Positions 1-15,500 of a stretch of DNA of 64,000 bases are shown piece after piece; within the stretch, counting starts at the first letter, position 1, and the number at the start of each line of letters is the position of its first letter. Made by a program: the position numbers and the translations under genes. The stretch is from Apostichopus japonicus (taxonomy: Eukaryota > Echinodermata > Holothuroidea > Aspidochirotida > Stichopodidae): positions 26,208,376 to 26,272,375 of the forward strand of contig NC_092567.1 of NCBI RefSeq assembly GCF_037975245.1, in the 5' to 3' direction. A model generated the notes under the pieces. It saw only the letters and a list, made by a program, of their open reading frames with translations. It searched no databases and was not told where the DNA came from.

Positions 1-570
1 CCCCTCTCTGGCCCCCCACCCCCCCCAAAAAAAAAGAGAAAGAGAAAATATAGTGTCTTCCCTCATTAAAACTTTAATTCACTTTAAATTCTAAGCAACA
101 GATTTCAAGAGAACATTATAGCAAGGAGAAGTCATGGTAAGATGATGTAGTAACTTTTGAAAAGGATCTACCAAGATGACTTTAAAGACAGAATAAACAA
201 TTGATAATGAAATGCATTACTACAGGTATGTATGTTTAGTAAACAAATCCTGTTGGTAAATATATCTTTAATGGCCTGACCATCCGATACTGGGAGGATC
301 TTCATCAGAGGCTAACAGTATTATAGACAGATGGACACCCAGCTTGGTAAAATGACTATTGTATGACAAAATGATGAAAGTCAGCGAAACGGCTACTTGA
401 CAGTTAAATTGTTGTACAAGCTCAATGTGGTCAGAAACAAATATAAATTGAGATAGGCTTGATGAAGGTGTGAATCCTCTAGTCTTGCTGTCACCACCAC
501 AAATGCATCATCTTCTGGTACCAATTTATCCAGTTAATAATGAAATAATATATATTTGTTTTTGCTCCAG
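1..570 (+). other. Intron sequence upstream of the first visible DENND2 exon
   Basis: No exon is recognisable here. The segment begins with a C-rich then A-rich run and is otherwise AT-rich unique sequence. It ends in a pyrimidine-rich tract and AG at 569-570, which is the acceptor for the exon at 571. It is therefore read as the end of an intron whose 5' part lies outside the window. Confidence 0.6.
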
Positions 571-3500
571 ATGAGAAGGAAAATCCATGAAGCATTCCGA
601 AGCAAAGTAAAGACAGAAGAAGATGAGAGAGCCTCTGTTTCGTCTGAAGATAGCAACTCTATTGAAAATGAAGGTAATTCCCCTCGGGAAGAGTTGGTGT
701 GAGAAAGAGGGAGTGGGGGGGGGTGGGGGTGAGGGACAAGGAGAGATCTAACCAAAGCATCTCTATAGACAATGAAGGTAATTCCCCTTGGGAAGAGTTG
801 GTGTGAGAAAGAGGGAGAAAGAGGTGGGGTGAGGGACGAGAAGAGATCTAACCAAAGCAACTCTATGGTAGATGAAGGTAATTCCTCTTAAGGGAAAGTG
901 GGTGAGAATAGGGTACAGTACATGTACTTCCAGATAGTAAGAGGCCCATCTAACAGGGTAACAATGAAGTTGTGAATGTAACATGCCTCAGACTGGCGCA
1001 TAACATTAAAACTGACTCATGTGCTTAGGGCTTGTTCATTACGTAGTCAGCCAGAAATCTCCCTGCAATATCACGTATAGATCTTGGCAACACAAGCACA
1101 CACCCCGTAAAGGCCTAGTACTTGCTCACAAGTCACAACTTTTATGAGCCCCATTTATAGTTACCAAATGCAATTTTATTCTTTAAGTTTGATACAAAGT
1201 TGAACAAATTTATCCTTTTCCCCAACCACTATAGGCAAGTCGGCCCAACCCCAGCCAGTTCCGACCCCTCTCCCATTACAATATGTAAATAACTTTCAAG
1301 CAATGTCAATCAAAAACTCAAGTGTAAATGGCAACTTTTGACAAAGTACAGTATATAGTTTACACCTACATCAAATTTAACTGAGCATGTGGTCAAAGGG
1401 ACTGAAAATTTATGTAAGTTTGCGATGAAGAAATTCCTTTGGTATGAATGCACATTTTGGCAACTCTTAGAGAGAACAAACATACAGTGAGATGAAAAAT
1501 CCTGTACAGTATCAGAGATGTTACCTTTCCACACAATTCATAAATTGTCTCAACTCATAACATTTTGTGATCAAAACAATATTCTTAGGAACAGTTTAAT
1601 TACAACTTCCTACCATGAGTGCTTCTTGTCAAAATATGTGTCAACAAGGCCTAACGTTATGATCTGTCAGTGCACACATGATAGCCTATAGCAATTAACT
1701 TCACTATCTCTACACAGGGGACAGTAATGTTACATGTAGTTGCATTTAAACAACATACTTTTGTTCACTGAGCACTATAGATGCAAGAATGATTGTAGAC
1801 AATGGTAAGGGACTATTAGCCAATCAAATCACAGGAAATTTGGAAATGCACCATTTGCTATTTTTAGCATGAAAATATCTGTAATGGGAAATGTTGTTAA
1901 CTCTGTACTTTGCTGCCCTTGATTGTTATGATTTCTTTGTTTTCAAACAAATTCAATCAATTGTACAATGGATCAGGAAGTAATTTGGGTTCTTTTGAGA
2001 AGAAGTTAAGGTGCTTTCAAAAGAAAGAAAGAAAGAAAGATATTCCTTCAAAAATTGATTGTTATATTTTGCAAAGGCCTAGCTGTGAGTGTGTGTACTT
2101 GGGATTTGTTCCCCCTCCCCCACCCCTCCAAAAAAGTTTGCGTCCAGTCCGCCAGGGGGCAAGCAATTTCAATGTTTTGCATCCCTGGCGAAAAGATGGC
2201 ACCCCAGACGCAGAATCCTGCGTTAGGAACAAAACTGATCACCAGCCGTTAGATTTGTGATCCTTTCTTTGTTCTGTTGGCTGGAGGATGTTACTTTCAA
2301 CTTACAAATCAAAATTGTTGACGAACATTTATGTCATTCCTCAATCACAGATTTGATCACTAAAAATAGAATAAATGTCATGACAGTTGATTTTGCTACA
2401 AATAAAATTATGACTGCATTAGTAAATTTCAGCAAGGAAACTGAACTGCACCTAGTCTTTGTTTCAGTTGTATTTATGAAATATTGTTTTCTTGTTATGA
2501 AGCAGTGATTTCGTTTTTGGTTTAAAGGGCAACTGCAACTTTGTTTAACTTTGTCCAGCAGTGAAATAATTCATCTTTGAACATTGACAAATAAAACTAG
2601 TTTTAATTGTAAATAATGATGAATGTTTAATCCGACTTCCACTTTAAAAACTAGTCCCAGATTCTGTCAACTGTGACTGAACTAAGTCATCCGTCAACAA
2701 TGACAGGTAACAGGATATGTTGGAAATAGAAAGATTATGAAAGAAGTTTTGAAAGTTGTAAGTCTCCCGGATGTCATTAATTAATGATGATTGGAGCTGA
2801 CCAATATCACAGTCCACTATACCATAGATACTGTACTAACAGTAGCACGTGTGGCGCTTCTGTATCACTTCTGTATCGGGCTACTGGTTATTAATAGGCA
2901 GGATAAAGTATTATTAGTCCACATGTTGTTTGCTCAATGCACAATAAAAGAGGCTTGTGTAAAAGTATGTTGTTCAGTACCCACTGTGTAAGACAGCTCT
3001 TGAAATACTTGGCTGTCAGTTTAATACTCAATCGTGCTAAGGAATATAATTAGTCTGGAACTACAGTAGTTAACAGAGATTTTTAACTTTTGTGTACTAT
3101 CTGGATTGTGTTTTGAATATATTTTCTGGTTAATATATTACTGAGGATATTGTGTAAAATAAATGCAAAGAAGATTTAATAGGACTGCAGGTTTTGAGAA
3201 TAGGTTTGACTAAAATGACGCATGGCGTGGAGTTGAGAAGATTTCAACAGATAACACGATCTAAGGGTACGGTATGACTGACTTTTACAGTATTTTATCT
3301 GGTAGAAAGAATTCAGGGGTGTGACTCCCAGTATATTTGGTGCGATGGCAATTACCCTTAAGGAAAGGTTTTGTTTGTGGCAGCAATTACTTCACTCCTT
3401 CCTCTCTTACTTGTCTCCCGCTCAACATCTGCACTTTTCCATCTACCTAAGTACACATTGGAATGTTTTAGTACTGCGCCCTCGCTCCCTGGCATAGCCC

Positions 3501-6500
3501 ACTAACACCTTCCGAATCTACCACCTAGGAAGAAACTACATGTTTTTGATAGCGACTTTTACGTGACAAATTTCACCCATTTCTTACAAGTTTTGGAACT
3601 TCATCTTAGACCTGTGGTCATAGAAGCTCCTTTACCTTCGTTTCCAAGAAACACTACTGTATATAAGTATCCTTGTGTTTTCAGCATATTTTACTCTCAT
3701 TCTCTGTCCATTTTTCCGATGTACTTATTAGTAAGAAGAGGGAGGGAGGATGGGTGGAGGTTGATGGAGAGATTTGGGAGGTGACAGGTACTGTAGGTCA
3801 GTTTTATATTTCATGCTTACTGTAGGTCAATCAAATCTCAGTTCTTAAATTGTGAAAACATTAAAGTCACGATTATGAAGGAAATTGATTTAGCAAAGCA
3901 TTGGCAAATTAGGTCAATATTTTTTGCGTTACCATGACATTATGAAATTTGGTCTTGTGACTAAACAGTGCATGTCATTGGTATAACAGCACAGCATGTA
4001 GGATAGTCACTCAATGGGATATGTGTATAGTACTGTATATACTGCTTTCAACTTTATTTGTGCTGTGGCTGAATGGATAAAGGCAGTGGCATTTGAAGCA
4101 ATGACACAAGCAGAAAACATTTTGAATTGGGATGTAATGTTGCATCATTTGCCCCAAGTCATGTGATCATAGTCACTCCTGGTTGTGATACTTCTCAGTC
4201 TAACTTTAGTAGGCACTGTGTCTAATAGTTGGTTGATTAGTAGGCTACAGCATTCTGCGTAGCACATATTCTGTTGTACTGGTCTGCAGAAATTACTTAG
4301 CTATTTGTTTGATATTGGTAACTGAACAGTGCTAAAACTTGAGTAATTCAGTAGGTTAGGTAGATGAGGAAGTGCATAAGTTGATTGGAGACAGGTGAGT
4401 TAATACCCAACCACTTAGTTCTGGGGAATCCAAATTAAGAGATGCTTGTTATCACAACTGTGTTGAATATGCTACAAACTAGTCAGATATTCGAGATTTG
4501 TTCCAATATTGGCTGGATTAGTGTTCCATTATTAACTGTAAGACTGCTGTTTCACACATAAACCTTTGACTCTCAGGACAGAATTTTATCTTCCGTTCTG
4601 GAATAAAGTATCAGTTATCATTAGATATTCCATCTAAAGCGCCTAGTTGTGTGTATTGAAGATATTTGCATATCTTAATTTATAAGGTGATTTATGCGGA
4701 GGTAGGTCTCTGAAGAGGACGGGTCACTATGGGAGGTCAAAAGGTTACCAGGTGGTCTAAACAAGGTAGCTGGTGCATCATTTGTGAGGAGGCCAGTAAG
4801 TTTATCACTCGTAAATATCTAAACCAGGTATGTTGGAGAGTGTTTCCATTGTAAGTTCAGTATGGTAACATGTCCTGATTCAACACATTAAAGTGTTGCT
4901 TTAACAGATACATTTATGGTTTAGTCTGAAAGTCATGACTCATCTTAGTTTATCTGCTTCTACCAGCTGATATTAAATCAGTCAATCAAATGTTCATGGA
5001 TTTTCTTGTCTGTAATTTCTTCCAGTAGCCTTTTCCTTTGTCAGTCAGCTAGTTTTGAACCTTTGTTCATCAATGCTGTGTTAATATTAAATATGTCCAG
5101 AGTTTTAATAAATGGTTCTCTTCTTTCAAATCTTTTGGGTCTTCCTCTAGATTTTAAAGAACAGAAATGATTTCCCTACTGTATACAGTCGTAACTGCTA
5201 GAAGCACTTTCGGTTTATCTTTTGGATCTAATTTCCTTTCAAAGAAGTTTTATTTTCTTAATGGATCTTTCATGTTGCTGGCCAGCTACGCAAACAAATT
5301 GCCAATTCTTTTGTTTGTTTTCAGAAAACATTTAACTGTATTGCGACTATAGGAGGCATTGTAGACAGTTTAGCTATTCATACCTACTGTATGGTGATAC
5401 CAGTGACATAATGCTAGGGGTGTTGAGAGGGGGAAAGCTCTGGGCCCATGATCCATAAGGGCCCCAAGCCTAAATAGTTCTGTTAACATTGAAGAGGTAA
5501 ATAATTGGCCTAATAATACTATTCTAACTCAAAAGGGTAAACAGGGTTGAAACAGAGGAAGAAGCTTGGCCCCAGAAAGGGTTGCTACTGTAGCTGTGCT
5601 CACTTTAGGGTCCCAGTCTCATGCTTGGTCCACTGCCCGCAAGTAAATCATTACACGGCTGTGTGGGACCATGTCAAGTCTAGTCCTACCATAATATCAC
5701 TCTTCTCAAGAAGATTCCAAGCTAGTCACTTTACTTAGTCCATTCTGACCAGCATTTTACTCAGGATCCCATGCGACATGTATCTCTTACTGGATGTATT
5801 GGAGTAAATGTAGACTTTGGGTAGAGTATGGGGGAGGGGTATGGGGGTATGAGGGGGGTTGGGGATAAGTTGTGATAAATTTCAAGTTAACATGACAGTT
5901 CCACTAAAACGTACCTGATATACCAATGGCAAATGACAAGCTTTGATAATGATTATATTTCTTTTTTTAATATCAGAACTGCATTATACCCATAAATGCT
6001 CAAGATTTACTTCATTCCTCAGCACTGACTGACTTGTCTCCTATACATATATACCATAGATATAAACGTTCATGTACATACACATGTACACATTGTTTAC
6101 ATCTATAGTGCATGTGTGTATCACACATACAAAACGTATATATTGCACCATCAATATAAGGAAACTTGCAACACATTTTGATTGTGTAAAGTGTTTGTTC
6201 TCTTAGTTTAAGTAACACATTTATCCAGGCATAGAATTTGCTTCTGCCATTGAAGCTTAAGGAAGTTAGCAAAAGAAGATTCTCTAATGGAATATAATCT
6301 TCCACAAGCATCAGGAAATTGGAGGGGTTGCGGATTTCCTTACATTTTGTGTCATACGTACTGTACAGTACCTGTTCTGTTATACAGTCTACCTATCATA
6401 TGTCTGCGTGAATGTATCTGTGTGTTGTGTATGTGTCGCAATGGGTGTGTATGTATCTGTGTGTTCACATCTCTGGTTGTTTATGTGTCCCAATTAGTGT

Positions 6501-9500
6501 GTATGTGTCTGAGTATATGTATCTGTGTGTTGTGTATGTGTCTCAATAGGCTTGTGTATGTTTGAGTATATGTATCTGTGTGTTCACATCTCTGGTTGTT
6601 TATGTCCCAATTAGTGTGTATGTGTCTGAGTATATATCTGTGTGTTGTGTATGTGTCTCAATAGGCTTGTGTATGTTTGAGTATATGTATCTGTGTGTTC
6701 ACATCTCTGGTTGTTTATGTGTCCCAATTAGTGTGTATGTGTCTGAGTATATGTATCTGTGTGTTGTGTATGTGTCTCAATAGGCTTGTGTATGTTTGAG
6801 TATATGTATCTGTGTGTTTACATCTCTGGTTGTTTATGTGTCCCAATTAGTGTGTATGTGTCTGAGTATATATATATATATATCTGTGTGTTGTGTATGT
6901 TTCTCAATAGGTTTGTGCATGTTTGAGTATATGTATCTGTGTGTTGTGTTTGTGTCTGAGTATATATGTTTCTGTGTCGTCTATGTGTCTGAGTATATAT
7001 GTATCTGTGTCGTGTACAGTATGTGTCTGAGTATATGTATCTGTGTGTTGTGTATGTGTCTGAGTATATATGTATCTGTGTCGTGTATGTGTCGAGTATG
7101 CCACTGTTTTGTATAAAAGTTTGGCACTTGGTACCATTAAAAATACAGTCAAAACAAAGTACAGTATGATGTCATTTCCTCTCTAAAGACATTGATCCTA
7201 CAGTAAGCATTCATCCATGCCCATTGCAGGCATTTCCTTGAAAGGTTAAATAATAGCCAGCGTATGCCAATGGGATTTTGTATAGTACAGATATATATAT
7301 ATATCTGGATTTTCCAACTCATTATGTTTTCAATTATATATATTCATTTGCCTTTGTCGTTTACCTTACAGTTAAACACACTAGGTTATGGAAGTAGTAT
7401 ACATGTACATAAAGATATTTATCGTCTTTATGGAGAGCATCTTCTTGCAGGTTTTTCATTTTTGTTTCAAAATTATTTTAAAGTCTAAATGTGTGTTTGC
7501 CAAATTTTAAGTGTAATGAACATGCTGATATGGGCGGACGCAGTGATTTTAGGGTAAATCATTCATGCCATATGGGCAACAGAAAATAAATATTTCTTTC
7601 GATTGCGACAGCTTTTCTTCATTAAACCCACCTGGTCAGAGTGCATTTAGGTACAAGAAACATTGAATCTGCTTCGGAAGTTTGTTTTCTGAAATTCATC
7701 AGCAAACACGTATTGAGACTGTAAATGATGTCTGATGATATTTGACCAAACAAGGGTAATTGCTCTCTTTCATATTTGTTCTTGGTTACTTTTTAATTCC
7801 AGAAACTGAAAAGAGATTAACAGCAGTTAGGAAAACCAAAGCCAGGACATCCCATTATTGCAGTCTAGAGCAAGCTAGAAGGAACATTCAATCTGCCAAA
7901 CTCTACGAGTATGTCGTCGTGGTTTCTTTAGAATTTGATAAAACACAGAGAAGATACCAACCTTGCGAAATCAGACGTTTTCCAGATGAGGTGAGAATTT
8001 GTTCTAGTTTGTACATAGAGTCCAAGAAGCTGTTAGTGACCACAGCTTGAAACATGTCCCTGATTAGTTTGAAGTTAGAAGTCTAGTACCTTGCATACGT
8101 TGTGACCAGGGTACCACATTTTTATACAACCTAGAAAGCTGCAGGTGAATGTAGGAATTCTTCCGATTTCAAATACCCTCAGGTACAGTAGGTAGTAGTA
8201 AAATGTTAAATCGGGTACTGTAGGTGGAGTTCCATGCAGTAAATTTGTCATTTTGAATTTTGAAGGAAGAGGGTGTGAACTGGAGAGGAGGGTCAAGGAT
8301 GGTGGTCAAGGGAGGGGGCTCAAGGGGGGAGGGTGCAGTGCAAGAACGTTACCAGTTGCTATAGGCTAAGTGGATCAGAGGGCACATTTATAGCTAAGGG
8401 AGGAATGAAGTAAATTCCCAATCAGAAAGTTTGGAGATTTTCAAGGCTATTTCTACTTTTTTCTAACTTTAATTTTTGGAGAATTTTTTTTGTATAGAAT
8501 CATTAATATTATCTTTAAATTTTTATATCTTTATTGCAAAATTACTAAACAGTGCTACACTTGAATGATTTAATGAATTAAAACTATGCCCCAAATTATG
8601 TCCTCTTTTCTCCTGCAATTAATAAACAGGGACGATATTTTACTAACAGAAGTGTAAGTTTTCCATGATCAGGCACAATAAAGAAAATGCCTCTTTTTAT
8701 TCATTACTGGACTTTATTGGTGAAGGAGATCTCCTTTGTTCTTTCTTATTAACTATTTGTATTAATTAGCTGTTCATTTACCAGAGTTTTGGGATTTCTT
8801 CTCCTTTTGTCTTATATTTAGGATTTCACGGTAATTGTATTTCATATGTAAAGAGCCTCTTGTTTTATATACATGTAGATTATTTCAGATTATACTTGCA
8901 TGTTTGGTGTTTTGTAATTTGTTTTATTGAGTAATCTTGTCAAGTTACTTTCTCTTCTTTCTCTTTCTTTCTGGTAATTAGCATAATTAGCCTAATTACC
9001 CTTTTGTCTTTTGTTCAAGTTGATGAGTGTCAAGGTTGCGTAACCAGTTGAACTAATTTATCATTCGCTGTTTAAAGTTGGAGGGAAAACTTGATTCCAT
9101 TTAATAGGTGTCATATTTCCATTGAGCGGGGGAACTTAAATCGGGACTTTCTATGTTATAGTTCTATTGTGTGGCAATAACTTTCTGTTTCAATAGGAAG
9201 GGGTACTCAAAGTAGGATGTATCCTTGTTGATTTTATATAAAAAACAGGTGTGGTTAGGAAATCTCCTCTACACTGCTATCAAAATATATACTTCATTAT
9301 CCGCTTCAAACGTTCTCTGTGTAAACATCTTTGTTAAGTATAAACAAATAAAATAGATTATATCTCAAAATTTTCAGAGGGTGTTGGAAAAAGAAACAGC
9401 TGTACCTTACCTTAAAGGTTTTAAAAGAGAAAATAAACTCTTACAAAATTGGTGATTCCCCTAAAAGGTTTTAAAAGAGAAAACATAAAACTCTACCTCA

Positions 9501-12500
9501 TTTGTGATTCCTTGCCAAAGGCAACAGTAATCTATGCGATGGTGATGGCTTGCTTGTGTGCGTGTGTGTGTGTGTCTATTAGACACTACTATGATACCAC
9601 CAGAATGGTAACATTGAGGGATATCACACTTGGCATATGGATACCCCCTATTGAGCAAAAGAACCCTATTGTTTTTGATGGAGGTCAAAGGTCATTCGTG
9701 GTCACCAGAAGTCAAACTGAAAACAATGAACATGATATCTCAAGAATTAAGGGATATTTCATACTTGTGTGTGCAAGGGTGTCCCATATGCAGTAGAAGA
9801 ACCGTATTGTTTTGGTGGATTTCAAAGGTCATTTGACGTGGAGAAACTTGTAAACATGGAGAAACTTGTAAACATGATATACTATATCAAACAGAAAACT
9901 TGTCTGGACCTTATGTCTGGCATGTGATACCCACAATTGAATGCAAAAAGTTGATTTACAGTATGACTGTTAATACAAAAATGTTTTATCTTCTATTATT
10001 AAGTTATTAATAAAGACCTGTGGTGAGTACAACAACCCTATTAAATATGGTGGAGATCAGAGGTCAAACTGTGCATGCCTTGTAAACATGATATGTCAGA
10101 GGTCAAACTTTGATGACTCATACTGGGATTCATGGTTCACATAAATGTTAGTCAATGCCCATAGATCTTAAAGCAGCATTTTTGCGTCCTTTTCTAGGAT
10201 TTTTCTCAACCTCACTGACTCCATGATGCCATAACGACATACATAACTAGCCTGTCTATTTAAATCTTACTTCAAATGGTGGCATAAATGTCGAAAAATT
10301 TGCAACTTTCAACTTTGTTTTTCTCCAAGATATTTTCTGTTGGGATCCAAATAAACCTCGCCCATAATATGAATATTTAAATACTACGAATGTCATTGAC
10401 CAATAGGCCTAGTAATACAACACCATGCTTGATTTGTGTACAGTCTATATGGCAGTTGTACCAGGGAGTTCCATAACAACTCCCTGGTTGTACCAACGCA
10501 AAGTCTTGAATCTATTTTTAGCAACGGCTCATAACTAAACCTGCATCTCTGATTGGTTGAATTCAAACTAGTGGGTTTTGGGAAACTGTATGCGATTAAT
10601 TTTAACTGTGGAATTTGTCGTGGACACATTTCTCATTATCTGCAAAAATCCTACTCGCCATTTAACGTTGTTGGCAGGGAAAAACTTGGCTAATATCTTA
10701 GTTTGCTGTTTTGTGATTGACATACTGTATGTAAAAAACTTGATGGACATGTAAAAAAAGTAGAAAACGGCGACCAAACGCAAAATGCTGCTTTCAGTAT
10801 CTACTGTATACAGTCTATACCAAAGTGTAAACACAGTAACTTCATGACAAAAACATGTTTGTTTGAAAACCACAGTACTTAATACAGTACTTCAAAAATA
10901 TTTGCTATGGGCAAGGAATCCCTAAGCCTTTTGGCTTTCTGGTGCATTAATTTGCAGTTGTTAACTCTCTTGATTTTTCCAAGGGAAGTAATTCATATTT
11001 GATAGTAATAAATTAACCAGAGAATACATGTAGTGTTTCAAAGAATATTGGGATATATATTAGTCAATTGGAAATTAATCACATACTTCAGACTTCTCTA
11101 GTGCTTGAAATGTGGTTTTACTAGGAAGCTGTTGTTTACAGAGAGAGCACTATGTGTGACCTACAGTTTCACACAATCTTTAAAGGAAATGATAACGAAA
11201 TATTCATGTCACACACCTATACATTTATCATTGAATGTTATATGTAGTACAGAGTATGGTACAACCTCCGTCTTGTCTCAGAGCAAACTTCTTCATTGGG
11301 GCGCTCCATTCAGGGCAAAATTAATAGAGGGCGCTGTCATATTGGTGTTATCTTGTTCAGTGAAACTTGACAAGCTTTAACTATGAGTTTTAATAGCATT
11401 GACTCTGAATCACCATCAGTATCATGATTGCAGTAGAAACATTTATTAGTTGGTTTGTAATTATTAAAGAAGAACCTCCAAGTCAAACTGTTTTAAGTTG
11501 CGTCTTCTTAATACATGTCTTTCGTTTGTTATAATTCCACATGTGACCACTTTGAATGAGTCATCCAGCTCCTCAGCAATACGAATGAGCCTCTGGTGTG
11601 TTCTCATGCTTGATAGCGCCGCCCTTCACCTGATCATGTTAATTTGACTCTTTGAGAATTGTAAACATTGTAGATCACACACATTAGGACCTATGTGACA
11701 GAACCCTTAGCAGAAAGGCTTGAGAGCCCCACTTGACCAGATATCAAAGACTGCAATGTATTAATTTTATCTTACAATGATCGGATTGACATTGTTGATT
11801 GTAATGTTACTCTAAGTGTCTTTGGTATCCCTATACCAGCCCTATCCTCTTCTTCTCATTCTTTACTATGTATGTGGTGGCAGCACACTTCTTGGTATTA
11901 TTGCCTTTAATTGTTCTCTATATGTTGCCTGTTTTATAGACTTTATATATATTCTCACACACTTTTTAGTCACTGTATTATATACACAAAGATTCTTCTT
12001 TGCTGGTAGCCTGGTACAGTTTTTATTTTGTGCCTGGTAAGGTGGGGGAGGGGGGGTGACAAGGGGGTTGCTAGGGAGGAGAGTGTTACAATGGTGCTCA
12101 CACTGAACTATTGGATTAACTGTACACACTTGACTGAGCCAATTTTGTTAGACCCTATTGGCATGCCCGTAGCCTGGCCAGGAATAGGTGGGGGGGGGTC
12201 TACCTTTAGTCTATTTCGCCCCTCCTTACCTCTTATTTACTTATTTTTTTCCCTAATTGCCTGCAATTATTATCTGGCAAAGCTGTTGGTTCTGGGGTAA
12301 GTTGAGTCTATCATTTGAATTTGAGGTGTTTAAACTTTTGAAATGTGGTTAGTTTTGTAAAGATTGCTGATATCTCAAATCCACCCTGCTCTGCTGATAA
12401 TAAGTTACACTTAATAAAAATAATATTTTGATTTGATTTGATTTGATTTTTATCCATCAACAGGTTTCGGACACTCAGAATGACAAACTCAGAGCTATCC

Positions 12501-15500
12501 CGCATTTCTGTTTTCCTGATAGCTTTAAATGGGCTCCAGTTGACAGCTACAACAGGTGAGATGAGTCAATGAGTCATCATTATTAAATATGAAATTTAAG
12601 TCGATTTTGTTATTCTTACTAATAGTATAGCAGTATCTCCATAGGCTTGTTCAACATGGTTGTCATGGTGATGATGAATCATTCCCCCCACCCACCATAT
12701 CTCTGTCTTTTAAGACATTTTCATTCCCTGGTAAAGGGTAAACAGTATTGAACCCAAATATGCTACAGTAGGAAGTCAAATAATGGTCACACATGCTCCA
12801 ACTTTCAACCAGCAATTTGCTGACACTCTCCATGTATTTCCCATTAAGACATTGAACACTACACAATGTCTGGAAACAATTTGGATTTTCAGAACCATGA
12901 TGAAGTATTTTTCAAAACTGCTAGCAGTTTGAACTGTGCTAAAATTTGGGACCAATAGTGATGATGATTAAGTTCAACTAGCTGTTTAGGATGGTCTCCA
13001 AGACAGCTGTATATATAGATAAACAGACATGTGTTAAACCACAGACATATTAATAATCAATGGTGTTAGTATGTGATTGTCATTTATAGACAGTACTTAA
13101 TAGTATTAGTCATATCCTAACCAGCCAGTCCTCCTGTAGTCTTTAGAATGTAAACATGTTACAGTGTAAGTATAGTAACAGATCAGATTTTACCCTGATT
13201 TTTCAATTCTACTGCAACAAACTGAATGATATAATCCATTCAACATGTAACCTTCCAACCCCCCTTCCCCTTCCCCTCCCTGGGACCAAACAAGGAGACT
13301 AGTTGATCAAAACAACTAAATGCTTGCCATTTAAAACACAGTGGTTAATGACTTAAATTTACTTTGGTAATTGACTAGTTAACATTAACTTGGTTAATTT
13401 ACTTGGGTAATGACTAAATTTACTAGGTTAATGACTAAATTTACTTGTTTAATGACTGAATTTACTTGGTTAAGGACTAATTTTACATCCTCCCTGCTGG
13501 AAAATGACTTAACAGCTTAAATGTGCTAAGCCTGATCCCAGTAAACTTCCATGCTGGTAGACCCCTTAGTAACTTTATTAGACAAGAACAGCTTTAAAAC
13601 GTAAACAAAATTCTTTCTTTTTGTAGATGAAAAGTTACTAATAATATTAATAAAAAAAAAATTCAAACTTTTGACATTTTGTCTTACAATCCCAAATATC
13701 AGCATTCCATCTTAAAATAATCAGCTCAGCTCCTTAGATTGCTATAACGCAGTCATTACTTGTCCTTGCCAAGACATATTGATGTTGACCTTTGACTGTC
13801 TTTTGTTTTTCTTGGCAGTGAAACCTTCTCCTTTGTACTAACCAGTTTTGACGGTTCCAGATTTTATGGTTATAACAGACGACTACTGGTAAGTAACTCC
13901 ACCGTGGCCTCCAGCCCCAGGTCTTACCCCGGGGAAGAAAGAGTTCACTGGGTCCTGTTCATAAAGTCTTCATTCTTCCTTAAGTGTATCATAAAAACAA
14001 GAAATATATTGCTTTTAATACCATATCTTGCTGGGCCTGCTTATTGACCCTGGTACCCAGGGCTGTAGGTGCACCTGATCCTACCTCTCTTCACTCCAGT
14101 CAATAGGCTGTGTAGTAAATTCCCCTTCATATACAACCCTATGCAATTCATAAAAAATGAAGGCAACATAAAGTTTAGATATTTGGATAATTTTTTTTTT
14201 GTGTGCATATGATGAATGCTGATGTAAGATATTGTTGGAGTCGAATGTAATCATTAATCTAATACTTGCTAATAAATATTCATGAGGTGACTGTCTTTTG
14301 ATAGGTCAGTCAATCAGTTGCATGTACTTTTTGAGTAATGCTCAGTCGTTGAAATGTAAATTATCAGAATTTGGCAACGGACGAATAAAAAAGCTTTTTG
14401 AGTCAAATCTCAAGGAAACAAACAGGAAGTAGACAAAGTCACATTGAGTTGAGGTTCAACTTCAGTTTATGAAACCTGTAAAGGCGGGACAAGGTAATTT
14501 TCATTCGATTCACGAATCTTCCTGGAAGGTTTTCTCATAAAAAAGTTTGTCTTCAAATCTGAAACATGTGGACTACTCACCTACTAGTTAAGTGAAGCAT
14601 ATTGGAGGAACCTTTGGCTTTTAGAGAATGAAGCATATGTAAGCACAAGAATGTGTACGCTATAAGGTATGTGCACTGTTAGGTGAATAGAGCCAAACAC
14701 TAACATATAAACTAGATGTAAATAATTTGTAACAGCATCGTTAGGTTAAAGCACTGATGTTGTTACCTGCCCAGTCATTTTTGTTCAGAACTAGAACCAT
14801 GTGACAATTTCAACAGCTCAAACAAAAAGCGATGTTTATTTTTGTTTATTTTTCTTTTTATACCAAAGCCTCCAGGTGAAGGAGCCAGATTGCCAGAAGT
14901 CTTTTGTGTCATGACTCCAATTCCCTGTTATCCACTTTACTTCCAACTACTAGACGAAGTAGAGAGACGGAGAAAACATTCCATGGAGGAGGTAGATGCC
15001 TTCCTGAAAATAGCCGCCCAGATGTCCCTTCCAAGACCTGTAAGTTAAATCCTGACATGACTAACACATGTCGAGTACAACAGCATGAGTACGAACTAGT
15101 AGAATTCTTCTTGATATGAGTACTAGTAAAGCGCTTCTTGATATGAGTACAAGTAAAATTCTTTGTGATATCAGTACAAGTAGAATTCTTCTTGATATCA
15201 GTACAAGTAGAATTCTTCTTGATATCAGTACAAGTAGAATTCTTCTTGATATCAGTACAAGTAGAATTCTCCGTGATATCAGTACAAGTAGAGTTCTTCT
15301 TGATATGAGTACAAGTAGAATTCTCCTTGATATCAGTACAAGTAAAATTCTTCTTGATATCAGTACAAGTAGAATTCTTCTTGATATCAGTACAAGTAGA
15401 ATTCTTCTTGATATTCATGAGTACAAGTAAAATTCTTTGTGATATCAGTACAAGTAGAATTCTTCTTGATATCAGTACAAGTAGAATTCTTCTTGATATC

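Noticed and set aside
571-573. ATG as the start codon of the DENND2 protein
   Set aside because: It directly follows a splice acceptor, and the family has a long N-terminal region; it is treated as an internal Met.
6287-7152. Open frames rich in V, C, Y and S on the plus strand and T, H on the minus strand
   Set aside because: They are translations of the TG-rich minisatellite.
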